Shown here: positions 33,480 through 46,759 of the stretch, one piece after another | How positions within the stretch are numbered: the stretch's first letter is position 1 | Layout: each line of letters starts with the position of its first letter | NCBI GenBank assembly: GCA_963556195.1 | Contig: OY744521.1 | Location: 127,515,459-127,579,458, forward strand | DNA length: 64,000 nt | Source of the DNA: Sepiola atlantica | Taxonomy: Eukaryota > Mollusca > Cephalopoda > Sepiida > Sepiolidae | Reading direction: 5' to 3' | Notes under the pieces: model-generated | Seen by the model: the letters and a program-made list of their open reading frames with translations, nothing else | Told to the model about the DNA's origin: nothing | Databases searched by the model: none | Translations under genes and position numbers: made by a program

Positions 33480-34650
33480 GATTTATTCTGATACAAATCT
33501 ATATTTAACTATATAAAATCGATTTAATTGTATTAATATTTCTTATATATATCTATATCTGAGAGACACATGCAGGATATGCTGTCTGTCAATATTTTAT
33601 TTGGAATTAAAAATTCAATTCAAATGTGAAGTTTAAAAAAATAAAGCCATGATTAACTTCCGACTGACTGCTTGAAATTAAAATTAATCTTTTCCTAAAA
33701 AAATTCTTTATACTTTTTAATTATTAAATTTACAGTTTTGAAAAAAGAATTTCTCCTTCAAAACAAGAATATCTTTATTTTGTTTTATTTTAGTTACCTA
33801 GTTTTATATCCCCCTCCTTGCTTCCTTCCGGATGTTTTACTAAAGGGGAGGTGGAAGAAGTGGGTGGGGATCGAAATGGGAAGATGTGTGTGTGGGGGTG
33901 GGGTGGAGGGGATAACATCTGGAAGAAAATAGAGCTGAAAGAATAGATATATCTACCCCCAATATAGACAGGTATGCAAAAAAAGGTAAGCATGACAGCA
34001 AAATCTACTCTAATCCCCTCCCCATCCCACGCTACTGCCCATTTAAGGTTAGGAAAGCTCCCTTTTTACTGATGACTGAAAGAGGCTGCAGGATGAGAGA
34101 TAGAGATTAGGTTGGGGTGAGGGGGGGGGGGGGACGGCAGTAGCCAATTCCTCCCATCACCTAGTGACCCCTATTCCTATCTCAAGATGCCACACCTTTT
34201 CAGCATAAAAGGGTGCAACACATGGTCTGATTACCATATTAGAAGGGGTGGGTAGGGTTCGGTTACCCCTCCCCCTCCTCAACCAGAACACCTCTGGTCT
34301 TTTTTTACCATTCCATCTTCTCAGACAATCTCTACCCCTTCAAACACTACAAGTCCACAGCCAGAAATCAAGAAAGAGAACTATTTGGACAGAAATACCT
34401 AGACTCCCTTTTTCGACCTTCATCACCCTACACCTAATTATTAGGTCACAACTATTAATATAAATAAATAAGGGGGGCAGTATTTTTCTGAATGAATAGA
34501 CAAGCAATAATAATGGTTGGTGTGTATGAGGAGAGGGCAGAGTTTTTTTTATTTAAAAAAATAATAATCAATAGATAAAATAGACTGTCAGCATATTTTA
34601 TCTTCTATATAAAGTAAAAGATGTTTTTTTCCTCTCTCAAATCAGTTCGA
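33480..34650. other. Intronic low-complexity DNA
   Basis: Purine/pyrimidine-rich and G-rich stretches occur (GTGGGGGTGGGGTGG near 33890; a G12 run near 34123). No gene is supported. Confidence 0.45.
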
Positions 34651-34670
34651 AATAAACTATAAAATCAATG

Positions 34671-37030
34671 CTACACACGCATCGAAACATCACTTAAGTT
34701 GTTTAGTAACTTCGACCGTGCTTCCAGAAAATAAAAATTATTTTTGAACCACAAACCAGATACATTAGAACTACAAAACCATATATATATATATATGCCA
34801 CACTGCCAATATTTAAAGAACACCACATTGAAGTAGAAGGCAAAAAGTATTGGTGCATGTATGTCACTCTGCTTGACACCATTTTCTACTGATATGTGTT
34901 CAGAAAGTTGCCCACAATGATTCATCCATGCTTTCATACAGCTGTTAAAGAGCCGAATCATCCTCACAAATTTTGGGGGACAACCAAGCTTCTCTAAAAT
35001 ACACCACAAAGCATTTCTATCGACTGTCAAAAACCTTGGTAAGCTCTATAAAGACTTGATGTAAACTAATGCATTGCTCAAGACACTTCTCTTGGAGCTG
35101 CCTAACGGAAAAGATCATGCCAACCGTTCATCTCTTATTTCTGAAACTACTTTGAGATTCTGAGAGAATCTCATCTACAATCTGTTTTTGTAATCTAACA
35201 AAATTCTATGCATGATCTTACCGGCCACATCCAGTAAGGCTATCCCATGAGAGTTACCACAATCATCTCTAGCACGCTACATCTTATACAAGATCACCAT
35301 TAATGCATCTTTCCAATTCTGTGTTATGTCTTCAACATTCCAGAAAGGCTGCATAAGATCACAAAGTCTTTGGGAAAACCAGTCACCACAAACACTAAAA
35401 GATCTCTGAAGGCATTTCATCTATACCAAGAGATTTTACACTATTTAAGTTACATATGGGTTTCTAAACTTTTGTCCCCGAGGAAATATTATTCATTTAA
35501 TTTTTCATTGATCGCAATGGTATAATGGTATATATGCAATGAACTGATTATCCACCATAGATTGCCTATTGAGAAGTTTATCAAAATGATCACGCCATCT
35601 GGAAAAAAAATTCATGGGATCCCTGAAAAATTCCTTACCATCTTGGGAGCAGACTGGTGTTATATGTGAACTAGTTCGACCATACACCTCCTTTAGCAGA
35701 CTGTATACATGTTTTGTATTAGTTGTATCAGACGCTATTTAAATTTCATTGGTTTTTGAATCCCACCAGGAATTTTTAATGACCCTTAGATGATGCTTTT
35801 AACTTTTGAAAATTTTATTATTCTGTATCTGGTTATTGCCACTCAACAATGAGGAAAGAGCCTTTCTCTTTTCATCAAGCAAGGCACAAATTTCTACATC
35901 GACTTATTAAACCAATCGTGTTTTTGTTCGACAAATCCAAGTACATCAGCACTGACCTTATACAAAGATGCTTTCATGGCTTGCCATGTGTCTTTGCAAG
36001 TGATGTTCTCGATACACTGTAAGCTTATTTTCAAGAAGACTAATATTTACTTTCTTTGGGAGGACTATATCTCTGTTCTGCACAGCTGGCCTTATACAAA
36101 ATTGAAACTTAACTTGCACAAAGCGATAATCCGTCCAACAATCGGCACCATGCGTACATCCATTATATCCCTCTTTCTCATCAATACATAGTCAATTAAA
36201 GGCCATGTCTTGGAGCCAGGGTGCATCCAGGTTGTTTTGTTCTGCCAGAAGAGAGCGTTTCCAACCATAAGATCAAGCTCAGTATACATCTGCAAAAGTA
36301 ACGTCACCGTTACAGAGCTCTACAACTTGCTTACTCAGTACATTCCAAGTTTCCCAATCCTTCCCATGCATTGAAGTCCCCAAGGATGAAAAGTCTATCT
36401 ACAGGATGAACCTTCAATAATAATTTTTTAAGAGATAAATAGAACAAAAGTTTTTCATCTCTGGAATTCAAAGTTGGAGGACAGACACTAATCAGGGTCA
36501 AATACCTATTGTGTACCAAGGGTACCCTCATGGACATACAATCACTAATCACTATAACCACATGGTAAACGCTCCAAGTTTGATGTAATTGATTGGCTAA
36601 CAGCAAAATCAATGCCAGCTTCTCCCTTACAGCCTTCTGTCCTGTCACTCCATTATAAAATGTACCCACCTAAACCCTCAGTGAAGTGGCCCTCATCACT
36701 AAGTCTAGTTTCTGATAATACTACAATATCCATATCGTAACATTTCAGTTCTTTTGTAATAAGTGCAGGCTGTCGTTCCGGACAGAGTTCAGCTGATTCG
36801 ATGCCTAGCAATGTTCGGACATTCCAGCAACCAACATTTATAGATCTAAACTTTTTCACAGTGGCAGAATATGACAGGGCTCACACGGCAGTGCCGTGTG
36901 ATACCTGTCAGGCCAGACCCCTTCACCACAAGTTCTAGGGCCCTATTGCCATTGATTTGAATCTTATTTTTAATCATTAAGAGTGTTGCCTCTTCAGACT
37001 TCGGCCAGCCAATACATAAGGTACAAACAT
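34671..37030 (-). mobile_element. LINE (RTE-like) 5' part: endonuclease and truncated RT
   Basis: On the minus strand an untranslated 5' segment (about 37030-36860) leads to FRSINVGCWNVRTL at 36850, DIVVLSETRLSDEG, FILGDFNAWEG (about 36390) and WPLIDYVLMRKRD (about 36205): an APE-type endonuclease. RT follows with SQSSFRNKRSTVGMIF-like sequence (about 35150), ALWCILEKLGCPPKFVRMIR and ENGVKQSDIHAPILF (about 34870). The element stops in RT, before the catalytic box, so the 3' half is missing. Stops and frameshifts are numerous. Confidence 0.82.
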
Positions 37031-37039
37031 GTATATATT

Positions 37040-38160
37040 GTGCGTGAAATTATTTGTAGTGACGAAAGATCTTGCACACGACCAATCCCACTGACTGAGC
37101 ACCATGGGCATTTGTCCAAACAATAAGAACAATTCAACATCTTTAGATGGCCATGAAGTCGCAGGATTTTATTGAAGGTTCTCTCTCCTTAGGAAATGCT
37201 GTAACAAAAGCTAAGGGAAATCCACCCCCAAGTGGACGAACCACACGCTTGGACACTAATCCATGAATATCCATGTTCCCAAGCATACATTCATATCTAT
37301 CTATATAGATAGATATATACACATACTTACACACATCAGTCATACTTACCTGATGTAGCCTGAGTGAAGTTCTTAGATAAAAGGTTTTATTATGTGAAAA
37401 GTAATTCATCAATAGAAAGACAGAGACGATGGTGATGAGCAGTGAATACCCCTCCCCCTGTTGTAGTGAGCGAATAATGAAGAATAAAAAAAGAAAGCCG
37501 TTAGCAATGAGGCGAAGAACGTCAAATATGTTCCTTTCTGATGCTGTTTTTAGTGACTGAAAGTTTAAAAAAAAAAATCTGCTGATGACAAGTAGTAAAT
37601 ACCCAAAAAGTTTGGTATTGTACTAATGAATATACACACACACATATATATATATATATATATGTGTATGTGTGAAAAGTTTGACTGCAAAAGTTTGTCA
37701 TTTTTAAAATTGTTAAGTTACCATTACCAATTGTGTTGCATTTCACCCAAATCATTTTGCTATTATCTCATTTCTGCCGAATTTTCTCGCTTTTAATCAA
37801 AATAAACTTTTACAGTGAAATTCTAGATTCAAAATGTTCGTCTTTTTATATTTTAATTTCTCAATTTGAAGAAATTCCATTTTTTAAATTTTGTATTGGT
37901 TGGTACCAAAAACATCTCATTAAAAAACGTTAGATTCAATCAAAACACTTTCAAGCATGACATGTCAACCAATTCCTCCAATTTATGAATGACAAATTTA
38001 ATCCTAGACCTGCTGTATATAATTCATTTAACTCTTGTTCCTATTTGAACCATATGATATTAACACATAAATGATGACCATAGTAGATATGCTAAGATTT
38101 GAACTTGGCAGAGTTGATCCCATAGTCTGTGACTGTATCCATTTGGTCAATCATCCACCA
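37040..38160. other. Intronic DNA with (CA)n(TA)n tract
   Basis: It contains a CACACACATATATATATATA tract near 37630-37665 and AT-rich sequence; no gene is supported. Confidence 0.45.
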
Positions 38161-38326
38161 CCCATTATGGGATTGTTTGATTGATTGGTTTGATTTACGG
38201 CATATCAATCTCTTATGAGTCACTTAATGCCGAAACATTGGTTGTAGTATGGGAGTTGAATGTTACAAACGTTTCAGAGGAACATTTCGACTATATCTTG
38301 TTATATAGCTTTGTTGCTCTCAGAAA

Positions 38327-39338
38327 TTAAAAAATTTTATTCGAATCAACTTTGTTGAAGATTTCCTTCAGGTTATTTTCTTGGTAGTGTCTCAGTCGGA
38401 TCTGTTTAAAGTCTATACAGCTTACCAGTATATGATGCACTGTGTAGGGTTCTTGGCACGATATGCAGATTGGTGCTTCTTCTCTTTTCAGCAAGTACGA
38501 GTCGGTGGCATAGGTATGTCTTATTCTGCGTCTAGTTATTGTCACCTCTTCTCTTCTCGACATCCTTGCATTGGTGTCTCTTATTCCGATGGTCCGTGTC
38601 ACTTGATATAATTTATTTTCTATACAGGAATTCCATGATTCTTGCCACTTTTTAAGAATATATGTATTTGTTTTTGGTTTTAAGTCCGTATAAGGGATTT
38701 TTTCTGTTGTGGGGTTTAATTGTAATGACTCTTTTGCAGCTTTATCAGCTTTTTCATTCATGTGGATACCGATATGGCTTGAAATCCAGCAGAAGATTAT
38801 TTCTTTATTTACTGTTAGATCATTTATTCTATTCAGCAGCTTTGTAATCAAGAGGTTTGTCATTTCTTTTTCCTTTATTGATATGAGCACTGATAAAGAG
38901 TCTGTAAGTATGAGTTATTTTTTGTGTTCTTGGGATGCTATGATATTTAATGCCAAGTCGATGGTAGATACTTCTGCGCTATACATGGAGTCTATTCTTT
39001 AATTTAATTTTTTTATGGATGGGCGCGCATTCTACCCTGTCTCCATTTTTTGATCCATCAGTATATATTTGAAGGTGTTCTTTGTATGTATTTTGAATGT
39101 TAAGCAGTTCTTCATGGAAAGTTGAAAGATGGGTCTTGGTTTTAGAGTGCTTACTTAGTTTTAATATTATGGATGGTTGTTTAATCATCCAAGGCGGAGA
39201 TTTTGATTTGATGGATTCATGGATTTTTGTTGTGTCTATTTGGGCTTCTGTGAGAGTTTTTTTTAATGCGAAGGCTGTATGGTTTGATAGTATTTTCTCT
39301 TTCGTTGAATAATTTTGTGTATTGTGGATGGAAAACAC
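38327..39338 (-). pseudogene. LINE RNase H domain
   Basis: IYTDGSKNGDRVECA (about 39075) and IIFCWISSHIGIHMNEKADK (about 38800-38740) are the D-G-S-K and H-x-G-x-x-x-N-E-x-A-D motifs of type I RNase H. A terminal ICISCQEPYTVHHILVSC (about 38455) is the usual C-x2-C...H...C end of such ORF2 proteins. Two frames are needed. Confidence 0.85.
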
Positions 39339-42147
39339 ATTGGTATGCAGGATTTGATGGGCATGATGAGAGTTTTAAGTAGTATTGTAGTGCTAGTTTT
39401 TTTTGTCTTAATGTCAATGGTGGTCTGTTAGCCTCTGTATACAGGCTTTCCGCCGGGGAGGTTTTGAAGGCTCCTAAAGCCAATCTTAATCCTTGGTGGT
39501 GTACTGCATTATTTATTAAAACTGTGTTCTGCAGCTACGGTAGTCAAATGACATCCCGTAGCTGCAATCAGTCTCCATGCTAGTCCCAGGCCATCTGGCC
39601 TTGTCTTGCGCAAGTTGTCGTAGGCAATGAAGTTGTTTCGCTGTACGTAGTGGTCGTAGTCCTGCCTGCTTGAGGTCAGCACATAGTGTGCCCAGCAGAT
39701 TTGTGCAGTGACGTGTACTGCATTCAGTTCTTTTATATAAGACTTTCTGGCTGCTCCATATATATAGCATCCATAGTCGAGGTTGGATCTAACTAAGGAT
39801 CGGTGTCGTGCCAGAACTTTGATTAATTGCATGGCCTTGTGGCATTTTGTTTTTAGATATTTTATGTGGAGTATAAAGGACAATTTTTTTATCATATATG
39901 ATGCCCAGGTACTGCTGATCAACAACTGGGATATTATTGTGGTCCAGTTTCAGTATGGGGTCATGTTGGATCTTTCGGAGTTTACAGAAATGTATACATT
40001 TTGTTTTGTCCTTTGAGAATTTAAAACCGTTTTCTATCGCCCATTTGTTTATTTTATTTAGACAGAGTTGGAGTTTGCGTTCAGCTGTATGTATTTTGAT
40101 CGATAGCATATAAATAAATCATCCACATATAGAGCACAGTCGATCCCAGTATTTACGTTTTTAATGATGTTATTAATCTTTATATTGAAAAGGGTGAGAC
40201 AGGATTCTTCCTTGGGATACACCCATTTCTTGTTCTTTTGGGACTGAAACTATGTTGCCCATCCGCACTTGGAAGTATCTATCAAGTTGCAGATGAACTC
40301 TAGCATTCTGCCTTTAAGTCCAAGTAGGTCTCATTTAATGCCATATTTCCACGTAGTTTCGTATGCCTTTTCAATATCAGAAGATTGCTATCAGATGCTC
40401 CTTCCTGACAAATGTTTCTCTTACGAGTGTTTCAAGTCTAATTAGGTGGTCAATAGGGCTTCTACTTTTCCTGAAGCCTGACTGATATTCTGTAATCAGG
40501 TTTTTGGTTTTCAAATACCATGATAGTCTCTCATTAATCATTCTTTCGAAGGTCTTACACAGGCAACTAGTGAGGGTAATAGGTCGATAATTTATCGGAT
40601 CTGTAGGGTCTTTTTGCTTTTAGCTTGTCTCCAGTTTTTTGGAATGCTGTTGTTTCTCCATATTTCGTTATATATTTGTAATAGGTAGTTTAGGGATGGT
40701 TTTGGTAGATTTTTAAGAAACTGATAATGGATTTCGTCAGGGCCAACAGCTGTATCATGAGATTTATGTATTGCTTCTTTTAATTCTGTTCTGTTGAATG
40801 GTTGGTTGTACTTTTCTTCATTTTTTGACTTGAAGTTAATTTTTTTTCTTTTCTTCATTTTGTTTTATTATTTGAAACTTTTGGTTTTGGTTTTTTGATG
40901 AGAAGTTGAAAATTGTTCAGCTAGTTCGTTTGCAATGTTTTCCTTGTTGGTGATCTTTATGTTGTTGCAGATAAGATGTTTGATCAGGTCATTGTTGTTC
41001 TTCCCTGATATTTTCCTGACCATCTCCCATACTTTTTGGTTTTGGTGTTCACATTTATTTTTGATACATAGTTTTTCCATGTGTTCCGTTTTGATTCTTT
41101 GATAATTTTTCGTGCTTTTGCTCTGCTGTTTTTGTATATATCCAAGTTTTCCTTTGTTGGGTTATTTTTAAATTTTTTTAGGTTAGCTCGTCGTTTTCTT
41201 ACGGCTTTTTTGCATTCTTTGTTAAACCAGGGTTTGTTAAATTTTGAGGAAATGGAGCTTTTTGGTATGTTCTCCTTATCAATGGTAAGGAGAGTATTGG
41301 TGAAATATGCCATATGTTCTTCAGTGTCGGCGTTAGCTTCTGGTATTAATCTATATTGGCAAGAGTTTTGGAATTTTCCCAGTTTGCTTTTTGAAGGTTC
41401 CAACAGGGTATTTTGTCATCTAGTTTTGGATTCTCGTTTTCCAGTATAATAGGGAAGTGATCGCTTCCACATGTGTCGTCATGGGTTCTACAGCTATAAT
41501 CCATGTAAACGGTTGGGTCGCATATTGTTAAGTCTATTGCTGAGAGAGTACCTGTTGCTGGATGTAGGTATGTGTTCTCTTTATTATTGAGCAAACATAA
41601 GTGGTTTTCGTTTAATATTGTTTCAATAATTCTACCTCTTTTGTTGTTCTTTTTACTACCTCATAACTCGTTATGACTTAAAATCCCCCATTAGTATGAA
41701 AGGTTTTGGTAGTTGTTGAATTAAAGCGTTTAGTTTTTTTTCATCCATTGTTTCATTTGGTGATATATATAGTGAACAAAAGGTTATTTCTTTGTGTAGT
41801 GTTGCAGTTATTGCAACTGCTTGCATATTTGTTTTCAAGTTTATTTTGCTGTGTAGAATATTTTTATTGATATATAATGATGATCCACCAGTGGCTATGT
41901 TTGATTTTTTGTTTATGTAGTTGTATGATGAGTAATGTTTTATATTGATTGTGTGATTCTCTTTTAGGTGAGTTTCTTGTAGGCAGATTATAGCAGGGCA
42001 GAAAGTTTTGATGATGAGTATTATTTCTCCAAAATTTATTTTTGTACCTCTTCCATTGTAATATTTTGTTTGCTATGAGTTTTTTTAAATTTTTAAATTT
42101 TTAATTTTTATTTTGTTTAAGAGTTTCTGGGCTTTCTTCTTTATCTT

Positions 42148-43531
42148 TCATCTATCTCCATCTTTGAGGAGTTTGTAGTTTTGTCTTGGAGTTCGGGTTC
42201 TTGTTTGAGAGCGATTGAGTTGTGGTTGTACTGTTGTTAGTTTAGGGTCTTTTCTCTTTTTGTCTTGTTTATTTTCTTTTGTTTTCTTGATTGTAGTTTC
42301 ATTGGTCAAAGTCGTGGTATTTTCAGTTTCCGCTTTTTCAAGGGTTTGGAATCTGTTTTGCGTAGTTATTGGTTGAGTTTCTTGTTTTTCAGCAGGTTCT
42401 TTGTTTGATGTTCTTTCTTTGGTTGCTTTTTTCGTATCTTGTACTTGAATTGGTGCTATTTTCTTTTTTATTTCTGTTTCAGGAATGTTTTTTCCTTTTG
42501 TATTTGCTTTTGCTGTTTGTTTTGATTTATTATTCATATTTGAATATAGTTCTTTTAGATTTTCTTGGAATTTTGGTCATTCGCTTTGGTCTAGTTTGAC
42601 TAATTTTTCGATAAGTTTTTGATATTGGTCATTTGCTTCATTTTGTTGCTTTGATGGGCTTGTTTTGTGGGTTGCTTCTGCATATGTATTGCTTTTCAAA
42701 TATGATTCAACAATCTTCCTTGCTTCTGGGTATGATATATTTCTTTTATGTTTTACCTCTGTGATGTCTTTTTGGTAAATTTTACAAGTTTTGGAGTAGG
42801 CTGGGTGGTTTTCCTTACAGTTTGGACATTTCTCGTTGTTCTGGCATTCATCTTCTGTATGGTTGGGGCCTTTTTCACTACATTTCCCACATATTTTCAT
42901 TCCTCTACATACATCCTGGTGGTGCCCATATTTATGGCATTTGTGGCATCTTAGGGGTGTTAGATTGTATTGCTCTACTTTTTCAATGAGGTAGCCAATT
43001 TTTAGTTCTTTTGAAATTGTAGGGGTGTCAAAAGTCAATATATAGGTATTAGTTTGGATGGTTTGACCATTTCTTTTTATGGTTATGCGTTTGTGGTCAA
43101 TTACGCCTTGTTTTTTTAAAGCCGTTCTTATTTCATCTGTCGTTGCCAAAGATAATTCTTGGTTTCTTATAACTCCTTTAGAGGTGTTTAGTTTTCCATG
43201 TGGGAAAACTTTGCATTTATAATTATAGAAATTATACATCTTCAATAAATTTTGTGCATCTTTATTGCTATTTACTTCGGCAAGAAGATTTCCATTTCTA
43301 AGGTTTTTAATAGCCTTTGGGTTGTTCTTACCCGTGAGAACTTTTTCAATTAAAAATGACGATAATTTGCTCATTTTTTTTCTTTCTAGAAGTTCTATTA
43401 CTAGAAATTTTGTGTAATTTGTGGGAAAACTGTTTTTTTTGAGGGTTGTATATTTTTTCGTCCTCCAAGCTTGAAATGTCCGAGGCATCGGAGTAGTATC
43501 TTTTTAGGGTTTTGAGGGGAAAAGGATCCAT
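42148..43531 (-). pseudogene. LINE ORF1 (Gag-like, three CCHC knuckles)
   Basis: Start ATG at 43531 (MDPFPLKTLKRYYSDASD), then a frameshift near 43430 into a long open frame ending at 42577. An RRM-like/PRE-like core (VIDHKRITIKRNGQTIQTNT) precedes CHKCHKYGHHQDVC, CGKCSEKGPNHTEDEC and CPNCKENHPAYSKTC, three zinc knuckles. A charged tail (42537-42148, KKKIAPIQVQDTKKATKE...) continues after the stop near 42577. ORF1 proteins bind LINE RNA. Confidence 0.8.
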
Positions 43532-44169
43532 GTGTTTTTTGTTTTTATTTTCATCACCCTTGCTCCCCACCCGCCTCGGAGCCCTTTGTGGGAAATGCCC
43601 TAGCACCACAGAGATACAGGGATGATATACTTGATTTTGGTGAAACAATGAGCACCTGTCTTCCTTTGATTTTACTTTTGGGGATTTTAAGAAAAATATC
43701 AGGGATGTTGCAGCCATGTCAATGTTTATTTGCCATAACCAATTGACCTCAGCCACCAATTTCCACCATATTTCGGGTGTATTTATTAGTGGGGGTTGAA
43801 ATGGGAATTTTAATTGTAGTGAGTAGATTGGTGTGGGTTTTATGTGGTAGAGCTTGACGTAACCAGCCGATTGATTGGATAGGGCCTCTCCAACCGCCCG
43901 TCTAGCTCAGGTAAGGGTCAAAGTGAAGTGTTGCAGTGTACATATCCACTACTTTTCCGGGTTATGGACTGCTCAGCCACCAGGATCCCGCCCTTAAGCA
44001 TCACGAGTTGCCACCCACGGCAAACTGGTGGCCCCGTTTTTGTTTTTTGCAAAGACAAGGAAGAAAAACAAAAAACTTCAATGTTAGGTGCATTTTTTGG
44101 TCATGAAGCCTATATCTTCAGACAGCCTGATCTGGTAGCACCAGACCCATTATGGAAGGCTTAAGTGAA

Positions 44170-44455
44170 CTTATATATGAGGTTATATAAAATCTAGCAG
44201 CAACATCAGTTTATGGTAAAGCACCTGTCTATCACACCATGAAAATGGTTCACTTTTGGTTTTCTCTGACCAATTAAATATTAATAGCTAAAAAGTATTC
44301 AAAATTCTGCTGAGAGAAAACGTGAACTTTAGATAACATTTTTACAGGTTGTGAACATTAAAAACCTTTTTCTCCAATTAAACAATTTTTAACAATGAAA
44401 AAAAATTTAAATCTTAATTTTATTTAATTCTTTTGGATTTTTGAATTAAAAAATA
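44170..44455. other. AT-rich intronic DNA
   Basis: Nothing recognised. Confidence 0.4.
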
Positions 44456-44469
44456 ATTTGTAGAAAAAT

Positions 44470-44870
44470 TTGTATTCATCGATGCAAAAATTGCAGTAAA
44501 AAAATTATTTTTCTTTTGTTTAGGAGTAAAGGAGAGCAATTATAATATTTGACTTTGCAGATAACCTTTAATTCTATCCAGAAATTACTTTAGAATGGGC
44601 AGTTTAAAGGCTTCAGAATTATCTTTGAATGTTGAAAGCGACATTTGGCATTTCTTCTATTATAACAGATAAAAATGGTTGTTACAATGATTTCTCTGGC
44701 CAAGAAAAGTTTGAAAGTGATTTTGAAGCATTTAAACCGTCAGTTTTAAAATTAATTTCTGGCTAAAATTAAAGTTTATTAGCCAAAGTCAAATATTAAA
44801 ATTGCCCTTTTTTACTCTTAAATCAAAGAAAAACAGTATTTTTGAATTGCACTACTATTGAATCAATAAA
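44470..44870. mobile_element. Long-armed foldback/MITE element, copy B
   Basis: Arms of about 160 nt (left about 44470-44640, right about 44708-44870) are imperfect inverted repeats: for example left GCAATTATAATATTTGACTT and CCAGAAATTACTTTAGAATG pair with right AAGTCAAATATTAAAATTGC and AAATTAATTTCTGG. The centre resembles copy A at 30.4 kb. It is non-coding. Confidence 0.65.
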
Positions 44871-44889
44871 TCCAAATTTATCCCAGTTT

Positions 44890-46085
44890 CTCCATTCATT
44901 CTTAGGATGGAAACAAACCCTAACCAATGCAGAAACAAGTCTCACATACGTGCATGTGCATGTTTGCACTCAAAATCAAAAGCCAACAAAAATCCTAACT
45001 GATGAAGTATAATTTTGAATTTTGCAACGACCCACTTCTGGAAGAATAATTGCACCAGAAACTGTCTAAGATTAATATTTTAATTAGCATTCAATGTTTT
45101 AATTTTTTTTTTTTTTTTAATTACCCTCCAACTATCTCATTTCATATGGAGGGATTTGTAAGGATATCCGTTTTATTTTTTTCTTACTTCAAAATGGTGA
45201 TAAAATGCTAAATTTGGTAAGAAGATTAGAACTATAATGGTGTGTGAATGGAGAGGAAGGAGAAGTAGAGGTGGGGGTGGGGCTAATAAATCTACACATG
45301 TGAGGAAGAGGAAAAGAAGGTGGTAAATATACCTATCATAACTTTAAGTTGTGAAAGAATTCTAAAATACAAAATACTTCTATTTTAAATTATCAGAAGA
45401 GTGGGTGACGGGAGAGGTGTACAAATTTACACTGACATTTATTGTAAAGACATGGCTCTTATAATAATATAATAAAAGTTATTGCAAGTAAAAATATTAT
45501 ATATGCAAATTTTTTATTTAACTACTTATCACTACTTATCTAATTATAGGTTCTCATATTGTATTGAATTCTATACGGTGGAGAGTAAGACGACTCAAAG
45601 AAGCAGCACATATGTAAGGCGACAATGACTTACTAAGCAGACCTAGTATAGAATTCAAATGCTACTATTTAATTATTGATTATTTGTTCCCTAAATTCAT
45701 AATTGCAATATTTGATTGTATGCTGTTTAAAAAGTTAACAATATTTTATATACAACAACTAGGTTGATGTTGTAACTTAAAAAAATTATAATCTTCAGTC
45801 CTTGACTTTACATATTTATTAAAATAAAAACATGCAAAGCAAATTGTTTTCACATTGTTCGCAATCAAAATAATAAACGAATTTTAGTCTTTACAATTCA
45901 TGAAAAACTGATCTTTATTTACTTTAACGCAGAAACAATTTAACTATTCTTTTTTTAATTAATTCTTGTTTTTTATTAATATTGAATACAGTTCAGTTTA
46001 AGTATAAATCGGATCATATTCCTTTCTTTTATTTAAAATAATTTTTTAAAATTTTCTAAACTTCTTTGAAAACTATCATTATCGA
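44890..46085. other. AT-rich intronic DNA
   Basis: Homopolymer and AT-rich sequence; nothing supported. Confidence 0.4.
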
Positions 46086-46089
46086 CAGC

Positions 46090-46250
46090 CTGACTTTTCG
46101 GCATGTCTCACATGTATATCATTTCCATCGAACAGGCCTTCTTAACAACGGTCGTGCCTCAACCCTCATTGGCCAGGTTTCACTTTCATATATCACACTG
46201 CGTACCCATGACTGATAGACTCTTCCTTGATTAACAGTGGATTTAAGAAA
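46090..46250 (-). mobile_element. Short RTE-like LINE C-terminal fragment
   Basis: The minus strand reads GRVYQSWVRSVIYESETWPM, the common RVY.SCVRSV.LYGSETW motif of LINE ORF2 C-termini, comparable to RGRVYSSCVRSVLLYGSETW in the element at 22.0 kb. Confidence 0.65.
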
Positions 46251-46429
46251 AAAATGGAATGAAAATATTTAACTATGACCAATACTTAATAGTATTTATC
46301 ATTATTGAGAAAATCAATTTAATTCATTAAAGTTACGGACAAGTATGCTCCGATGAATTGGCTACTCTGGTGCCCCCTCAACGTAAATTCACTAGATCAA
46401 TTCGATAATCAACTAAATCCCATCCATTC

Positions 46430-46715
46430 ACTGTGGAGGTCCCCAGATGCCGGAGAGCTTTCTACTCAAATAGCTTCTTTCCTCGTGTTGCTGGCCTCTG
46501 GAACTCCCTCCCTGCCTCCTGTTTCCCCGAAAGTACTGACATGCAGAAATTTAAAATTAATGTAAACAGACATCTCGCTGCGCAGATCCCAGTTTAGGTT
46601 GACCCCCTCCCAACCTTCTCCCCTTTTCTTTCTTCTCAGTAGCCCCTTATGTCTACAGTGGTGGCCTGCCTTGTTTGGGGTGAACTTCGTTAAAAAAAAA
46701 TAAAATAATAAAAAT
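46430..46715 (+). mobile_element. CR1/Jockey-like LINE 3' end, copy 1
   Basis: The stretch TCTACTCAAATAGCTTCTTT, then (after a frameshift) GLWNSLPASCFPESTDMQ and a stop, followed by a 3' UTR with GGCCTGCCTTGTTTGGGGTG and an A-rich tail (AAAAAATAAAATAATAAAAA). It is colinear with 49460-49672. Confidence 0.8.
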
Positions 46716-46759
46716 TGGGATATAGATATGAGCTTGGCATCTAAAATTGTTCTCATTGC

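Larger units (their letters stand above)
38190..43560 (-). mobile_element. Nearly complete two-ORF LINE with zinc-knuckle ORF1 and RNase H (I-group-like)
   Basis: The minus-strand element carries ORF1 (43531-42148), an APE endonuclease (about 42080-41350), RT (about 40860-39800) and RNase H (about 39100-38600), then a 3' end GATTTACGGCATATCAATCT with short CAAT/CAAA repeats at about 38175-38200. Endonuclease, RT and RNase H together with a CCHC-type ORF1 indicate the I/Jockey group of LINEs that kept RNase H. ORF2 is broken by many frameshifts and stops, so this copy is inactive. The true 5' end may extend to about 44100. Confidence 0.85.
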
